A stretch of 64,000 bases of DNA from Flavobacteriales bacterium UBA4110 (GTDB taxonomy: Bacteria > Bacteroidota > Bacteroidia > Flavobacteriales > Weeksellaceae): NCBI GenBank assembly GCA_002383165.1, contig DFXK01000012.1, positions 22,108 through 86,107 of the forward strand, read 5' to 3'. The notes beneath the pieces are model-generated. The model was not told where the DNA came from and did not search any database. It was given only the letters and a program-made list of their open reading frames with translations. The position numbers were made by a program, and so were the translations under genes. Positions 34,571 through 43,102 of this stretch are shown here, piece after piece. Position 1 is the first letter of the stretch. Every line of letters starts with the position of its first letter.

Positions 34571-37264
34571 ATGCAGTTTCTTCAGAAGATTATTACAGAA
34601 TTATTAGAAAATCATCAAGATATTTCCGAACTGGATATTGTTCTTCCCGGAAAAAGACCAATGGTTTTCATCAAAAGAATCCTGAAGGAAAAACAATACG
34701 AAGGACTTTTACCGAATTTCGTCACAATAGACGAACTCATCGCAGAACTTTCAGAAAATGTAGAAATCAAGGGAATCGCGATTTGGCTCTTTTCTTTCCG
34801 TATTTACAATAAGATTGATTCATCTGAAGATTTTTCTGGTTTCTTGAAATGGTTTCCGACCTTGCAGAAAGATTGGGACGATATGATGAAGTTTTCCGAT
34901 GATGACCAAAAAATCCTGCTTTGGATGCTGGACGAAGAACGGATTAAAAATTGGGGCGAAAATCTCGGCGACGATGACAATCCAAGAAAACGAAATCTCA
35001 ATTTCTGGCGAAAAATGAACGAGTTTCTTCCACTTTTGAAAGCAGAATTGAAGAAAGAAAATCTCGCCACTTCCGGAATGTTGTATCAAGAAGCATTTTC
35101 CAAGATTGAAAACTTTGCTAAGCAAACCAATCGTCAATTTGTTTTTTGTGGATTCAATGCGTTGTCGAGAGTGGAAGAGCAATTGGTAAGACAGCTTTTG
35201 CAATGGAATAAAGCCGAAACTTATTTCCAAGCCGACCAATATTACATTGATGACGAAAGGCAAGAATCCGGAAAATTCCTGAGAGAAACTTTGAAGTGGA
35301 AAGAATTCAATGACAGCAGAGATTTTAAATGGATTGAAAATCAATTCTCTCAACCTAAAAGTATCAAAACTTACGAAGTTTCAGGAAACATTGTTCAAGC
35401 TAAATTCCTGCCTGAAATCCTCAAAAAAATTCCTAAAAATGAATTGTCAGAAACTGCTTTGGTTTTATTGGACGAGAATCTTTTACCTGCAGTTTTAGAT
35501 AGCTTAAATGCCGTTGAAAGCGTTAATATCACAATGGGATTTCCATTGAAGAATCTGTCTTTTAGTAATGCAATTAAAAAACTGTTTTATCTTCAGAAGC
35601 AACAAGAGAAAAAGTCATCAAGTTATTATTACGCCGATGTTTTACCAATTTTGGAGGAATTACCGAATGATGAAAAAGATTCTGAAATTATCCGAAATTT
35701 TATCTTCGCGATAGAAGAGAGAAACATTGTTTATATTTCTAAAACTTTGTTGCAGGAGTTACTTGGAAACCTCAGTTATTTCCAGCTTTTACAGAAACCT
35801 AAAAACTACCAGACATTTTTAGATTTGTTGATTAAGTTCTGTTATGAATTGAAATTCAAAGAGCTGGATGATATTCAGTACGAGAATATTGCGTTGTTTG
35901 AGAACGTTTTCAAAATCATCAAAAATCAATTATTGCCTTATCAGATTGATGTCAAAATAGAAACTTTAGAAGTGCTCATTAATCAGTTAGTTAATTCAGA
36001 AAGTATTGATTTTGTGGGAGAACCGTTAGCAGGATTCCAGATTATGGGACTTTTGGAAACGCGTCTTTTGAACTTCAAAAATATCATTCTGTTATCTGTA
36101 AACGAAGGGAAATTACCGCTAGGAAACACTCAAAACACATACATTCCGTTTGATGTTCGTAAGAATTTTGGACTGAATACGTTCTTGGAAAATGACAGTA
36201 TTTATGCTTATCACTTTTACAGATTGATTCAGAATTCGGAGAATGTTCATTTGCTTTACAATGCTTTGAGTTCTGGTGTGAATACAGGCGAAAAAAGCCG
36301 TTTCATCACACAATTGGAAATGGAAAGTCCGCACAACATTGAACACATTATTATCGAGAACTCTTCTGAACCAATTGCTCAGGAATTGATGAAAATCGAT
36401 AAAAATGAAGAAGTAATGCGACTTTTGAACGAATGGAAAAATCGTGTTTCGCCTTCGCACCTCGTAACTTATCTTTATAATCCTATTGATTTCTATCTTA
36501 ATAATCTGCTTAAAACCAGAGAAACCAACGAAATAGAAGAAGAACTTTCACAAAGAAATTATGGAAACTTGGTTCATTATGCTTTGCAATTTTTACACGA
36601 ACCAATAAAAGGTAAAATATTATCTATTAACGATTTAGAAAATTTACTTCAACAAACAGATTCAGCGATTGACTTTGCGATTGAAAAGCTGAAACACCAG
36701 CCTGAATTCTATGACCGCGGAATGAATTATATCCACAAAGAAATTGCTAAAAGGGTAGTACGCAATATTGTAGAATATGATTTGGAATTGGTTAAAAAAG
36801 GTTCTGCTTTGGAGATTTTGGATTTGGAAAAAGAAATCAACTGTGATTTTTTCCTCGATGATAATAAAACCGACAAAATCAGTTTTTATGGTTTTATCGA
36901 CAGAATAGATAAATTGGACGGGATAACCAGAGTAATTGATTACAAGACGGCAAAACCGAAAAATCTCACCATTAATTTAGGCAAAAATAAAGAAGAAAAA
37001 CTCCCAGAATTATTTTTCCGAGACGATTACAAGCAAGCATTGCAGCTTTCTATTTATAAATATTGCATCAAAAACGTTTTGAACATCAATCCAAATAATA
37101 TCGAAACGGCAATTTGGTCTTTTGCAGAAGTCAATAATGGTCCACAAAAACTGAATTTCATTGATATTGAAGATTCGGAAGTGGAAGATTCTATCAGAAA
37201 CTTAATATTTGAAATTCTGAATCCTGAGGTTCCTTTTGAGGAGAAAGAAAAAGTGAGTTGGTAG
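34571..37264 (+). CDS. PD-(D/E)XK nuclease family protein, AddB-like
   Basis: The 897-residue protein resembles AddB/RexB. It has a degenerate helicase-like N-terminal body (DIVLPGKRPMVFIKRILK, then LLNFKNIILLSVNEGKLPLG) and a C-terminal RecB-like nuclease. The nuclease has GFIDRIDKLDG, VIDYKTAK (near residues 787-795) and the QLSIYKY motif. AddB works with an AddA helicase in recombinational repair of double-strand ends; no addA is in the window. The usual Cys residues of the iron-sulfur staple are missing (YNPIDFYLNNLL where CP..F..YFL is expected). The gene starts after a long repeat region and stands alone. Confidence 0.8.
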   Translation: MQFLQKIITELLENHQDISELDIVLPGKRPMVFIKRILKEKQYEGLLPNFVTIDELIAELSENVEIKGIAIWLFSFRIYNKIDSSEDFSGFLKWFPTLQKDWDDMMKFSDDDQKILLWMLDEERIKNWGENLGDDDNPRKRNLNFWRKMNEFLPLLKAELKKENLATSGMLYQEAFSKIENFAKQTNRQFVFCGFNALSRVEEQLVRQLLQWNKAETYFQADQYYIDDERQESGKFLRETLKWKEFNDSRDFKWIENQFSQPKSIKTYEVSGNIVQAKFLPEILKKIPKNELSETALVLLDENLLPAVLDSLNAVESVNITMGFPLKNLSFSNAIKKLFYLQKQQEKKSSSYYYADVLPILEELPNDEKDSEIIRNFIFAIEERNIVYISKTLLQELLGNLSYFQLLQKPKNYQTFLDLLIKFCYELKFKELDDIQYENIALFENVFKIIKNQLLPYQIDVKIETLEVLINQLVNSESIDFVGEPLAGFQIMGLLETRLLNFKNIILLSVNEGKLPLGNTQNTYIPFDVRKNFGLNTFLENDSIYAYHFYRLIQNSENVHLLYNALSSGVNTGEKSRFITQLEMESPHNIEHIIIENSSEPIAQELMKIDKNEEVMRLLNEWKNRVSPSHLVTYLYNPIDFYLNNLLKTRETNEIEEELSQRNYGNLVHYALQFLHEPIKGKILSINDLENLLQQTDSAIDFAIEKLKHQPEFYDRGMNYIHKEIAKRVVRNIVEYDLELVKKGSALEILDLEKEINCDFFLDDNKTDKISFYGFIDRIDKLDGITRVIDYKTAKPKNLTINLGKNKEEKLPELFFRDDYKQALQLSIYKYCIKNVLNINPNNIETAIWSFAEVNNGPQKLNFIDIEDSEVEDSIRNLIFEILNPEVPFEEKEKVSW

Positions 37265-37345
37265 GAATTTTATCGTAGATAAAGCAAATTATGCTGATTT
37301 GTCAGACATCCGCTAAATTAGCGCAATCTGCGAGAGACAATTTTA
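37265..37345 (+). repeat. Intergenic repeat fragment
   Basis: The text GCAAATTATGCTGATTTGTC and CATCCGCTAAATTAGCGCAA, ending TCTGCGAGAGACAA, has the look of a dispersed flavobacterial repeat with GCTAAATTAGC palindromes. Only one copy is in the window. It overlaps the last codons of the convergent amidase gene. Confidence 0.35.
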
Positions 37346-37993
37346 AGGCTGACTTTTCAATTTCAAATCCGTCAATTTTTCTCTAACTTTTTTCATAAAC
37401 TCAGAGCCTGGATCTTCTTTGCTTGTAAAATATTTGGAATCTGTTTCTTTCCAAAGTTTAGAATTTCTGAAAATACCATATTCCGAATGTCCGATGAGAT
37501 ATTCGATTGGATATTTTTTTGCAAGATATTTGACTAATTCTGCATTGGCTTCAACTTGTTTATCGGTCAAAGGTTTAGATTTACTTCCGATATTTTCTAC
37601 ACCAATAGCACAATAATTAAGACCAATGGTGTGTCTTGCAAATAATCCTGGATCAACCAACTGGTAAACCGTTCCGTCTCTATCCACCAGAAAATGAGCA
37701 GAAACATTGAGAGAGCTTTGTTTCATAAGCGTCCCTCTTTGGTTTTCCAGATATAAATTGTTCAAGTATCTGAAATTCGAATCAATCGTTCCGCCAGCGG
37801 TGTAATGCAAAACAATAATTTTCGGAGTGATATTCGGGGTTTTCTCTATTAGATTGTGATGTTCTTTCATATAATCCAGACTCAGATTCATTCTTTCCTT
37901 AGAATAATCAATCGGTTTTTGAATGATTTTAAGGTTTTGAGCTTGGAATAGAAAGCAGAAACTCAGAAATAAAAATTGAAAAAGTTTATTCAT
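37343..37993 (-). CDS. Secreted N-acetylmuramoyl-L-alanine amidase (Amidase_2)
   Basis: The 216-residue protein has a signal peptide (MNKLFQFLFLSFCFLFQAQN) and an Amidase_2 zinc domain. Zinc-ligand segments are IIVLHYTAGG, FARHTIGLNYCAIGVENIG and SKEDPGSEFM. It cleaves the bond between MurNAc and L-Ala in peptidoglycan. The start is the ATG at 37993; a longer frame begins at TTG and would add six residues before the signal peptide. A deleted DUF1287 gene lies just upstream. Confidence 0.88.
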   Translation of the reverse strand: MNKLFQFLFLSFCFLFQAQNLKIIQKPIDYSKERMNLSLDYMKEHHNLIEKTPNITPKIIVLHYTAGGTIDSNFRYLNNLYLENQRGTLMKQSSLNVSAHFLVDRDGTVYQLVDPGLFARHTIGLNYCAIGVENIGSKSKPLTDKQVEANAELVKYLAKKYPIEYLIGHSEYGIFRNSKLWKETDSKYFTSKEDPGSEFMKKVREKLTDLKLKSQP

Positions 37994-38055
37994 AATTATT
38001 TTAAACCACAAAAGTCACAAAAGTTTTTTAAATATCTATTATCATCAATTAATTA

Positions 38056-38319
38056 TCATTGATAAAAGTAATGCCCCGTAATCGTCCAATCAAAAAGGCA
38101 ATCTTGTAAAACCTGTCCGGTTCCGATATTATGAGAAATCAAATAACGCGTGCCATCCGCTGGTACATCACCGTTCGGGTATTTTATACTAAAATAAGTA
38201 GGATCATAAACGACTTTATCTTTAGTCAGATTAATGGCTGCATTCGACAGTTTGGTTTGAAAATTTTGTCCAAAGACTGTAACAGAGACAAAGAAGAGAA
38301 TGACGAAATATTTTTTCAT
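38056..38319 (-). pseudogene. DUF1287 gene with in-frame internal deletion
   Basis: The 87-residue frame joins the two ends of a DUF1287 (YijF-like) protein. The N-terminal part has a signal peptide and YDPTYFSIKYPNGDVPAD, which in the full family leads into GVC(T/S)DV with a conserved Cys. The C-terminal part is RYLISHNIGTGQVLQDCLFD, then WTITGHYFYQ, the normal family end. About 100 to 110 residues in between, including the conserved Cys and His motifs, are missing, and the reading frame is kept. The product is very unlikely to be an active enzyme. It lies upstream of the amidase gene, in the same orientation. Confidence 0.7.
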
Positions 38320-38348
38320 ATTAAGTTTTTTGTAGTTTAGATCTGAAC

Positions 38349-38381
38349 GAAAAAACCTACGAAAATATTCCGTAGGTTTTT
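38349..38381 (-). terminator. Terminator of the acyl-CoA dehydrogenase gene
   Basis: AAAACCTACG pairs with CGTAGGTTTT, followed on the minus strand by T. Confidence 0.8.
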
Positions 38382-38409
38382 GTTAAAAATATATAAGATT
38401 GATTTGGTC

Positions 38410-39591
38410 TTATCCAAAGGCATTGATGCCGGTAATATCCATTCCCGTAATCAAAAGATGAATGTCGTGCGTTCCTTCGTATGTAATCACGGATTCAAGA
38501 TTCGCTGCGTGGCGCATCATCGGGAATTCTCCCATTATGCCCATTCCGCCAAGCATTTGACGAGATTCTCTTGCAATGTCGATGGCCATTTTCACATTAT
38601 TTCTTTTCGCCATAGAGATTTGTGCTGGCGATGCTTTATGCGCATTTTTAAGATTTCCTAACTGTAAGCAAAGCAATTGAGCTTTGGTAATTTCAGTTAA
38701 GAATTCTGCTAATTTCTTTTGCTGAAGCTGGAAAGAAGCAATCGGTTTTCCGAATTGTTTTCTCTCTTTAGTATATTGAACAGCCGTGCAATAACAATCC
38801 ATCGCTGCACCAATTACGCCCCAAGAAATCCCATACCTCGCTGAGTTAAGACAAGACAAAGGTCCTTTCAAACCTTCAACATTCGGTAACAGGTTTTCTT
38901 TCGGAACTTTCACATTATTGAAAACCAATTCTCCGGTTTTTGATGCTCTAAGACTCCATTTGTTATGCGTAGTTGGTGTTGTGAAACCTTCCATTCCGCG
39001 TTCCAGAATCATTCCTCTAACTTTTCCGTCTTCGCCTTTTGCCCATACAACAGCAATGTTAGCAACAGGGGCATTGGTAATCCACATCTTGGCACCATTC
39101 AAAAGATAATGGTCGCCTTGGTCTGTGAATTTGGATTCCATAGAAGAAGGGTCAGACCCGTGGTTAGGCTCCGTCAAACCAAAACAGCCAATCATATCTC
39201 CAGAAGCCAGCTTCGGAAGGTATTTTCTTTTTTGCTCCTCAGAACCATATTCGAAAATAGGAAACATTACCAAAGAAGACTGTACAGAAGCCGCAGAACG
39301 AACTGCAGAATCGCCTCTTTCTAATTCCTGCATTATCAATCCATAAGAGATTTGATCCAACCCCGGACCGCCATATTCCTCAGGAATATATGGACCAAGC
39401 GCACCGATATTTCCCAATTCTTTCATCAATCCTGGGATATCAGTATGATTTTGCGCAGCTTCATCAATCTTCGGCATTACGAAACTCTCCACCCAATTCC
39501 TTGCAGAATCGCGGATAAGCTTGTGTTCTTCGGTCAAAAGAGCGTCTAGGGAGTAGTAATCTGGTATGCTTGTTAACGGGTAGTATGACAT
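38410..39591 (-). CDS. Acyl-CoA dehydrogenase, glutaryl-CoA dehydrogenase type
   Basis: The 393-residue flavoenzyme has the acyl-CoA dehydrogenase fold: CFGLTEPNHGSDPSSMES, WITNAPVANIAVVWAK, RYGISWGVIGAAMDC, and the FAD-binding KQFGKPIASFQLQQKK. The catalytic Glu372 lies in TYEGTHDIH. The YEGTHD context and the RYGISWG helix are typical of glutaryl-CoA dehydrogenase, which forms crotonyl-CoA in lysine and tryptophan breakdown. Electron-transfer flavoprotein would be the acceptor. No other lysine-degradation gene is nearby, so the exact substrate remains an inference. Confidence 0.88.
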   Translation of the reverse strand: MSYYPLTSIPDYYSLDALLTEEHKLIRDSARNWVESFVMPKIDEAAQNHTDIPGLMKELGNIGALGPYIPEEYGGPGLDQISYGLIMQELERGDSAVRSAASVQSSLVMFPIFEYGSEEQKRKYLPKLASGDMIGCFGLTEPNHGSDPSSMESKFTDQGDHYLLNGAKMWITNAPVANIAVVWAKGEDGKVRGMILERGMEGFTTPTTHNKWSLRASKTGELVFNNVKVPKENLLPNVEGLKGPLSCLNSARYGISWGVIGAAMDCYCTAVQYTKERKQFGKPIASFQLQQKKLAEFLTEITKAQLLCLQLGNLKNAHKASPAQISMAKRNNVKMAIDIARESRQMLGGMGIMGEFPMMRHAANLESVITYEGTHDIHLLITGMDITGINAFG

Positions 39592-39699
39592 TATTTTGTT
39601 TTGCCTAAAAATAAAGCTTTTCCTGAATTACCAAAATAGATTGTACACAAATAATTCATTTTCTGAAAAACTTCACCAATGCGTAATTATATCTTAATA

Positions 39700-39728
39700 G
39701 GAAAGCTCCAATCAATTGGAGCTTTCCT
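39700..39728 (-). terminator. Hairpin after the AsmA gene
   Basis: GAAAGCTCCAAT pairs with ATTGGAGCTTTC around two bases. The T run after it on the minus strand is weak. Confidence 0.6.
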
Positions 39729-42626
39729 TTATTTCTTTTTCAAATCTTTATCAATCTGCTTTTCTGCGTTTTCGGCTTTCTTTTCCTGAGCTTCTTTTTC
39801 TTTTCGCTGTTGTGCTCGGGATTTTTTCTCGGCTCGTTTTTCTTGTCGGATGACTTTGTTGGATTTGGTATTATACAAAGCTTCTATAATACCTTGACCT
39901 GTTTTGCTGAAGATTTTGATTTTCGGTTTCTCGTGTGTTCCGGTCACAACAATCGGGAAGCCAATCCAGCCGCCTGGTGGCAAACCAACTCTCACTCTAA
40001 AGTCGAGTAGACCATTAAAACTAGTCGTTCCACTAATCGTAGGTCGCAAAATAGAAACTTTGAAGGTAAACGGCTCTACGTGAATCAGGTTATTGTTGAT
40101 GCTCGTCTTGATATCTACACCTTTCATATCAGGATTATCAAAGGCATTTGCTCCAATATTATCGCCAACTGCGGAAAGCATTTTTAGGTTTTTGACTTCT
40201 ACATCTCTCAGATTCACGTTTCCGCCACCTTCCAATGATGGATAGATAGGTTTCATATTGCTGTCAAAATCGCCTTTAAGTTTGTAATCCAAAGAAACAA
40301 TTCCTTTCACATTTTTCGCGGCGGTTGCCATTTCACGCACCATGTCGATCTCGTTATAAGCTCTCTGAACATCAAAATTATCAACCTTCAAAGCCACATC
40401 ATAATTGGCGGTAATCGGAGATTCATTCTGATATCTGGCATCGATTCCCATTCGGCTTCCGATGATATCAAATGTTGTATTTTTAAGATAAATTTCGCCT
40501 TTTGTTACCGAAGCCAATCCTGCAAGGTTATTCAATCCAAGTCCTTTGAATTCTACTTTTTTCGCATTAGCTTCCAAAGAAACATCCAGATTGGTTGGGA
40601 CAATCACAACACCGCTGCTTTTCGGATGTTCCTCCTTCGCATAAGTGACTGCAAGGGATTTGTCTGTGTTATCACCTTCTTTCAGTGCCATAAATTCATC
40701 CACCAAAATATAATTGGATTTCAGATGAAATCTACCGTGCAAAGTTCCTTTTCTTTCGATAAAATAATTGATGGTATTCAATAAATATCCATTAAGCGAA
40801 TAATCGGATTTTCCGTAATTACCATAGAATTTTCTAAACCACATTTTCTCATTCTCAAATTCGAAATTACCCTCTTTGATATAGAATGATTTTGGAAGAT
40901 ATTCGGTGGTGGCTTTGATATTTTTTAAGATGAGATTACCTCTGTTATCGAGCTTGCTGTATTGTCCAGTTGTCGCATAACTTTGTCTCCCGTTCAGAGA
41001 TAAATCCGCCATAATCAATCCAGTGATATCCAAACCTTCTTTTTTGAAAACTTTATAAATTCTGCCAACATTCAAAACACCTTTTGCTCTGACTTTGTAT
41101 AATAAATCCTCAAAATCCTGTAAATCTGCATTTACAAAAACAGGATTGCCTTCAAAATCAAATTTAAAAGGGTCGAGTTTCACACCCAGACTTTTAAATG
41201 TTCCGTCGGTATTATGAATATTCGCTAAAATATTGATATTCTGAATTGGATTTGGATAATATTTAGTTTTCAGCCAGCTATTTTTCAGATTGAAATAACC
41301 TTTCGTTTTAGGAAATAATTTTTTGTCTAAACTGAAAAGTCCATTTGACTGAATATCAGTATTCATAAGCCCTTTCAACTCAATATCTTTCAATCCTAAA
41401 GCTGCATCTAAAGTTGCCAAATCGATTCCGCCTTTGATATTAGCGATGATGTTCATTTCATTTAATCCTTGTGTTCTAACTTTTGCACGGAATTGATTTT
41501 TCTTACCTAAATCAAAACTTAGATTTCGCAAATCGAGTAGGAGTTTGTCAGTGTTTAGCGCGGGTAAATCAACATTCATATCCAAATTAAGATTGTTCAT
41601 AGGAACCGGTGCATTGCTGTTGGAAACAAAACCATTATTAACTTTCAAACTTGCTTTCAAATCTGGTTTTTGATTTCTCGGCTCACTGAATCTACCTTTC
41701 AGACTGAAAAACAAATCGCTGTTTCCCTCAATTTTTGTGTCCTTTACCCAGCTCAGATATTGCGGAGGCAAAACGGACAACATATCTTTAATCGTCGTTT
41801 TCTCGGAAGCTGCATTGATATTAAGGTTATATCCATCTTTAAGAATACTCACGAATCCTGTGAATTTCAAAGGAAGTTCATTGATTCTAAGCTCATTTTT
41901 TCTCAAGACAAAAGTCAATGCATTGGTGTTGATTCTTGTGATTAAATCTGCGTGTAAGGTTTTCTGCTGTGCGTACCAGATTCGGTTCAGAGCAAAATCG
42001 ACTTTATCAATATCCAAATCGGTTTCCAAATCAAAAATATCTTCGCTGAGTCCACCTTTTCCGGTGTAATTAAGACCTTTTGCATTAACCAAAACGTTTG
42101 CTGCGTGGTCATTGTATTTGATATCCCAGTTTTTTAGTTTGATTAAATCCAGTTTTATAGACGCACCTGTTCCGGTTGTATCTTTTGGTTTTTCTGATGG
42201 TTTGGAAACATAAACGTTATAATTGGCTTCACCTTTTGAGTTGACAAAAACATTGGCAGTTGCGTTGTTCACGTAGATTTCATCGATTTTAACTTCTCTA
42301 TTGAAAATCAGATTTTTCAGATTGATTCCAACTGCTACTTCTTTTGCTGCAAGTAATGTATCTTGTTCAAAAGGTTTTGAACCTTTCAATATAAAATCGT
42401 CCACCGAAACTGTGAGAGAAGGGAAGTGACGGAAAAATGTCAAATGTGTTTTCTTATAATCCAATTCTCCGGCAAGGTGTTTATTCGCAAAAATCTTAAC
42501 CTGCTGAGAAATGGTTCCCGGAAACAAAATCGGGATAATGAACATTAAAAATAGAATAGAAGCGATGGTGATTCCCAGCCATTTTAATATTTTCAGTAAT
42601 ATCGTCTTTACATTAACCGCAATCAT
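39729..42626 (-). CDS. AsmA family membrane-anchored protein
   Basis: The 965-residue protein has an N-terminal membrane anchor (WLGITIASILFLMFIIPILF) followed by a very long beta-rich AsmA-type repeat region. The AsmA-like C-terminal domain lies around GGGNVNLRDVEVKNLKMLSA and SGTTSFNGLLDFRVRVGLPP. A lysine- and glutamate-rich tail ends the protein (KEKEAQEKKAENAEKQIDKD). AsmA-like proteins are thought to bridge the periplasm and carry lipids to the outer membrane. I use the ATG at 42626; the upstream extension begins at TTG. It is probably transcribed alone. Confidence 0.82.
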   Translation of the reverse strand: MIAVNVKTILLKILKWLGITIASILFLMFIIPILFPGTISQQVKIFANKHLAGELDYKKTHLTFFRHFPSLTVSVDDFILKGSKPFEQDTLLAAKEVAVGINLKNLIFNREVKIDEIYVNNATANVFVNSKGEANYNVYVSKPSEKPKDTTGTGASIKLDLIKLKNWDIKYNDHAANVLVNAKGLNYTGKGGLSEDIFDLETDLDIDKVDFALNRIWYAQQKTLHADLITRINTNALTFVLRKNELRINELPLKFTGFVSILKDGYNLNINAASEKTTIKDMLSVLPPQYLSWVKDTKIEGNSDLFFSLKGRFSEPRNQKPDLKASLKVNNGFVSNSNAPVPMNNLNLDMNVDLPALNTDKLLLDLRNLSFDLGKKNQFRAKVRTQGLNEMNIIANIKGGIDLATLDAALGLKDIELKGLMNTDIQSNGLFSLDKKLFPKTKGYFNLKNSWLKTKYYPNPIQNINILANIHNTDGTFKSLGVKLDPFKFDFEGNPVFVNADLQDFEDLLYKVRAKGVLNVGRIYKVFKKEGLDITGLIMADLSLNGRQSYATTGQYSKLDNRGNLILKNIKATTEYLPKSFYIKEGNFEFENEKMWFRKFYGNYGKSDYSLNGYLLNTINYFIERKGTLHGRFHLKSNYILVDEFMALKEGDNTDKSLAVTYAKEEHPKSSGVVIVPTNLDVSLEANAKKVEFKGLGLNNLAGLASVTKGEIYLKNTTFDIIGSRMGIDARYQNESPITANYDVALKVDNFDVQRAYNEIDMVREMATAAKNVKGIVSLDYKLKGDFDSNMKPIYPSLEGGGNVNLRDVEVKNLKMLSAVGDNIGANAFDNPDMKGVDIKTSINNNLIHVEPFTFKVSILRPTISGTTSFNGLLDFRVRVGLPPGGWIGFPIVVTGTHEKPKIKIFSKTGQGIIEALYNTKSNKVIRQEKRAEKKSRAQQRKEKEAQEKKAENAEKQIDKDLKKK

Positions 42627-42676
42627 AAACTTGAATTTTTTGGAATAATTCAAAGATTGTGCTAAAAGTAAATTGC

Positions 42677-42707
42677 AAAAAAAACCTTCCTGAAAATTTC
42701 AAGAAGG
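42677..42707 (-). terminator. Terminator of the purL-barstar unit
   Basis: On the minus strand, CCTTCTTGA pairs with TCAGGAAGG (one wobble) and runs into eight T. Confidence 0.8.
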
Positions 42708-42732
42708 ATCATGATTATTTTGAAAGTTTAAA

Positions 42733-43089
42733 TCAATCCAAAATTAGATTAATATTCTGATGTGATTTTAAAATTTCAACTAAAATTTCAAAAAGAGTTT
42801 GTCCGTTTCCAGCAACTAAATCATTTAATTTATTTTGAATAAATTCCATATTAAAAGGCTTCCCAATTCTGATCTTATTTTCATAAAATTCCTTAGTCAA
42901 ATCAAAACCTAAATCTTCTTTAGATTTCTGAGAATCTTTCCAAGTAATATCGGAATCAACGCCATAAAGAATATCATCAAAACCGTCCAAAGTCCCGACT
43001 TTCCAATCTTCATCTTTCATAAAAAGTTCAGAAACCTCTTCATAAAAACCTTCCAAATCTGAAAAATGACCGCCATTGATGACAGTCAT
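42733..43089 (-). CDS. Barstar family protein, orphan
   Basis: The 118-residue protein starts MTVINGGHFSDLEGFYEEVS and contains the barstar-like segments FDDILYG and the C-terminal NGQTLFEILVEIL. Barstar inhibits the ribonuclease barnase by plugging its active site. No barnase-like or other toxin gene lies next to it. It follows purL by 13 bases and ends in a terminator, so it is probably cotranscribed with purL. The longer frame that overlaps purL (start at 43125) is unlikely. Confidence 0.75.
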   Translation of the reverse strand: MTVINGGHFSDLEGFYEEVSELFMKDEDWKVGTLDGFDDILYGVDSDITWKDSQKSKEDLGFDLTKEFYENKIRIGKPFNMEFIQNKLNDLVAGNGQTLFEILVEILKSHQNINLILD

Positions 43090-43102
43090 TTTCTTGTTAT
43101 TT

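Noticed and set aside
42733..43089. Barnase-barstar toxin-antitoxin pair
   Set aside because: No RNase gene lies next to the barstar gene on either strand.
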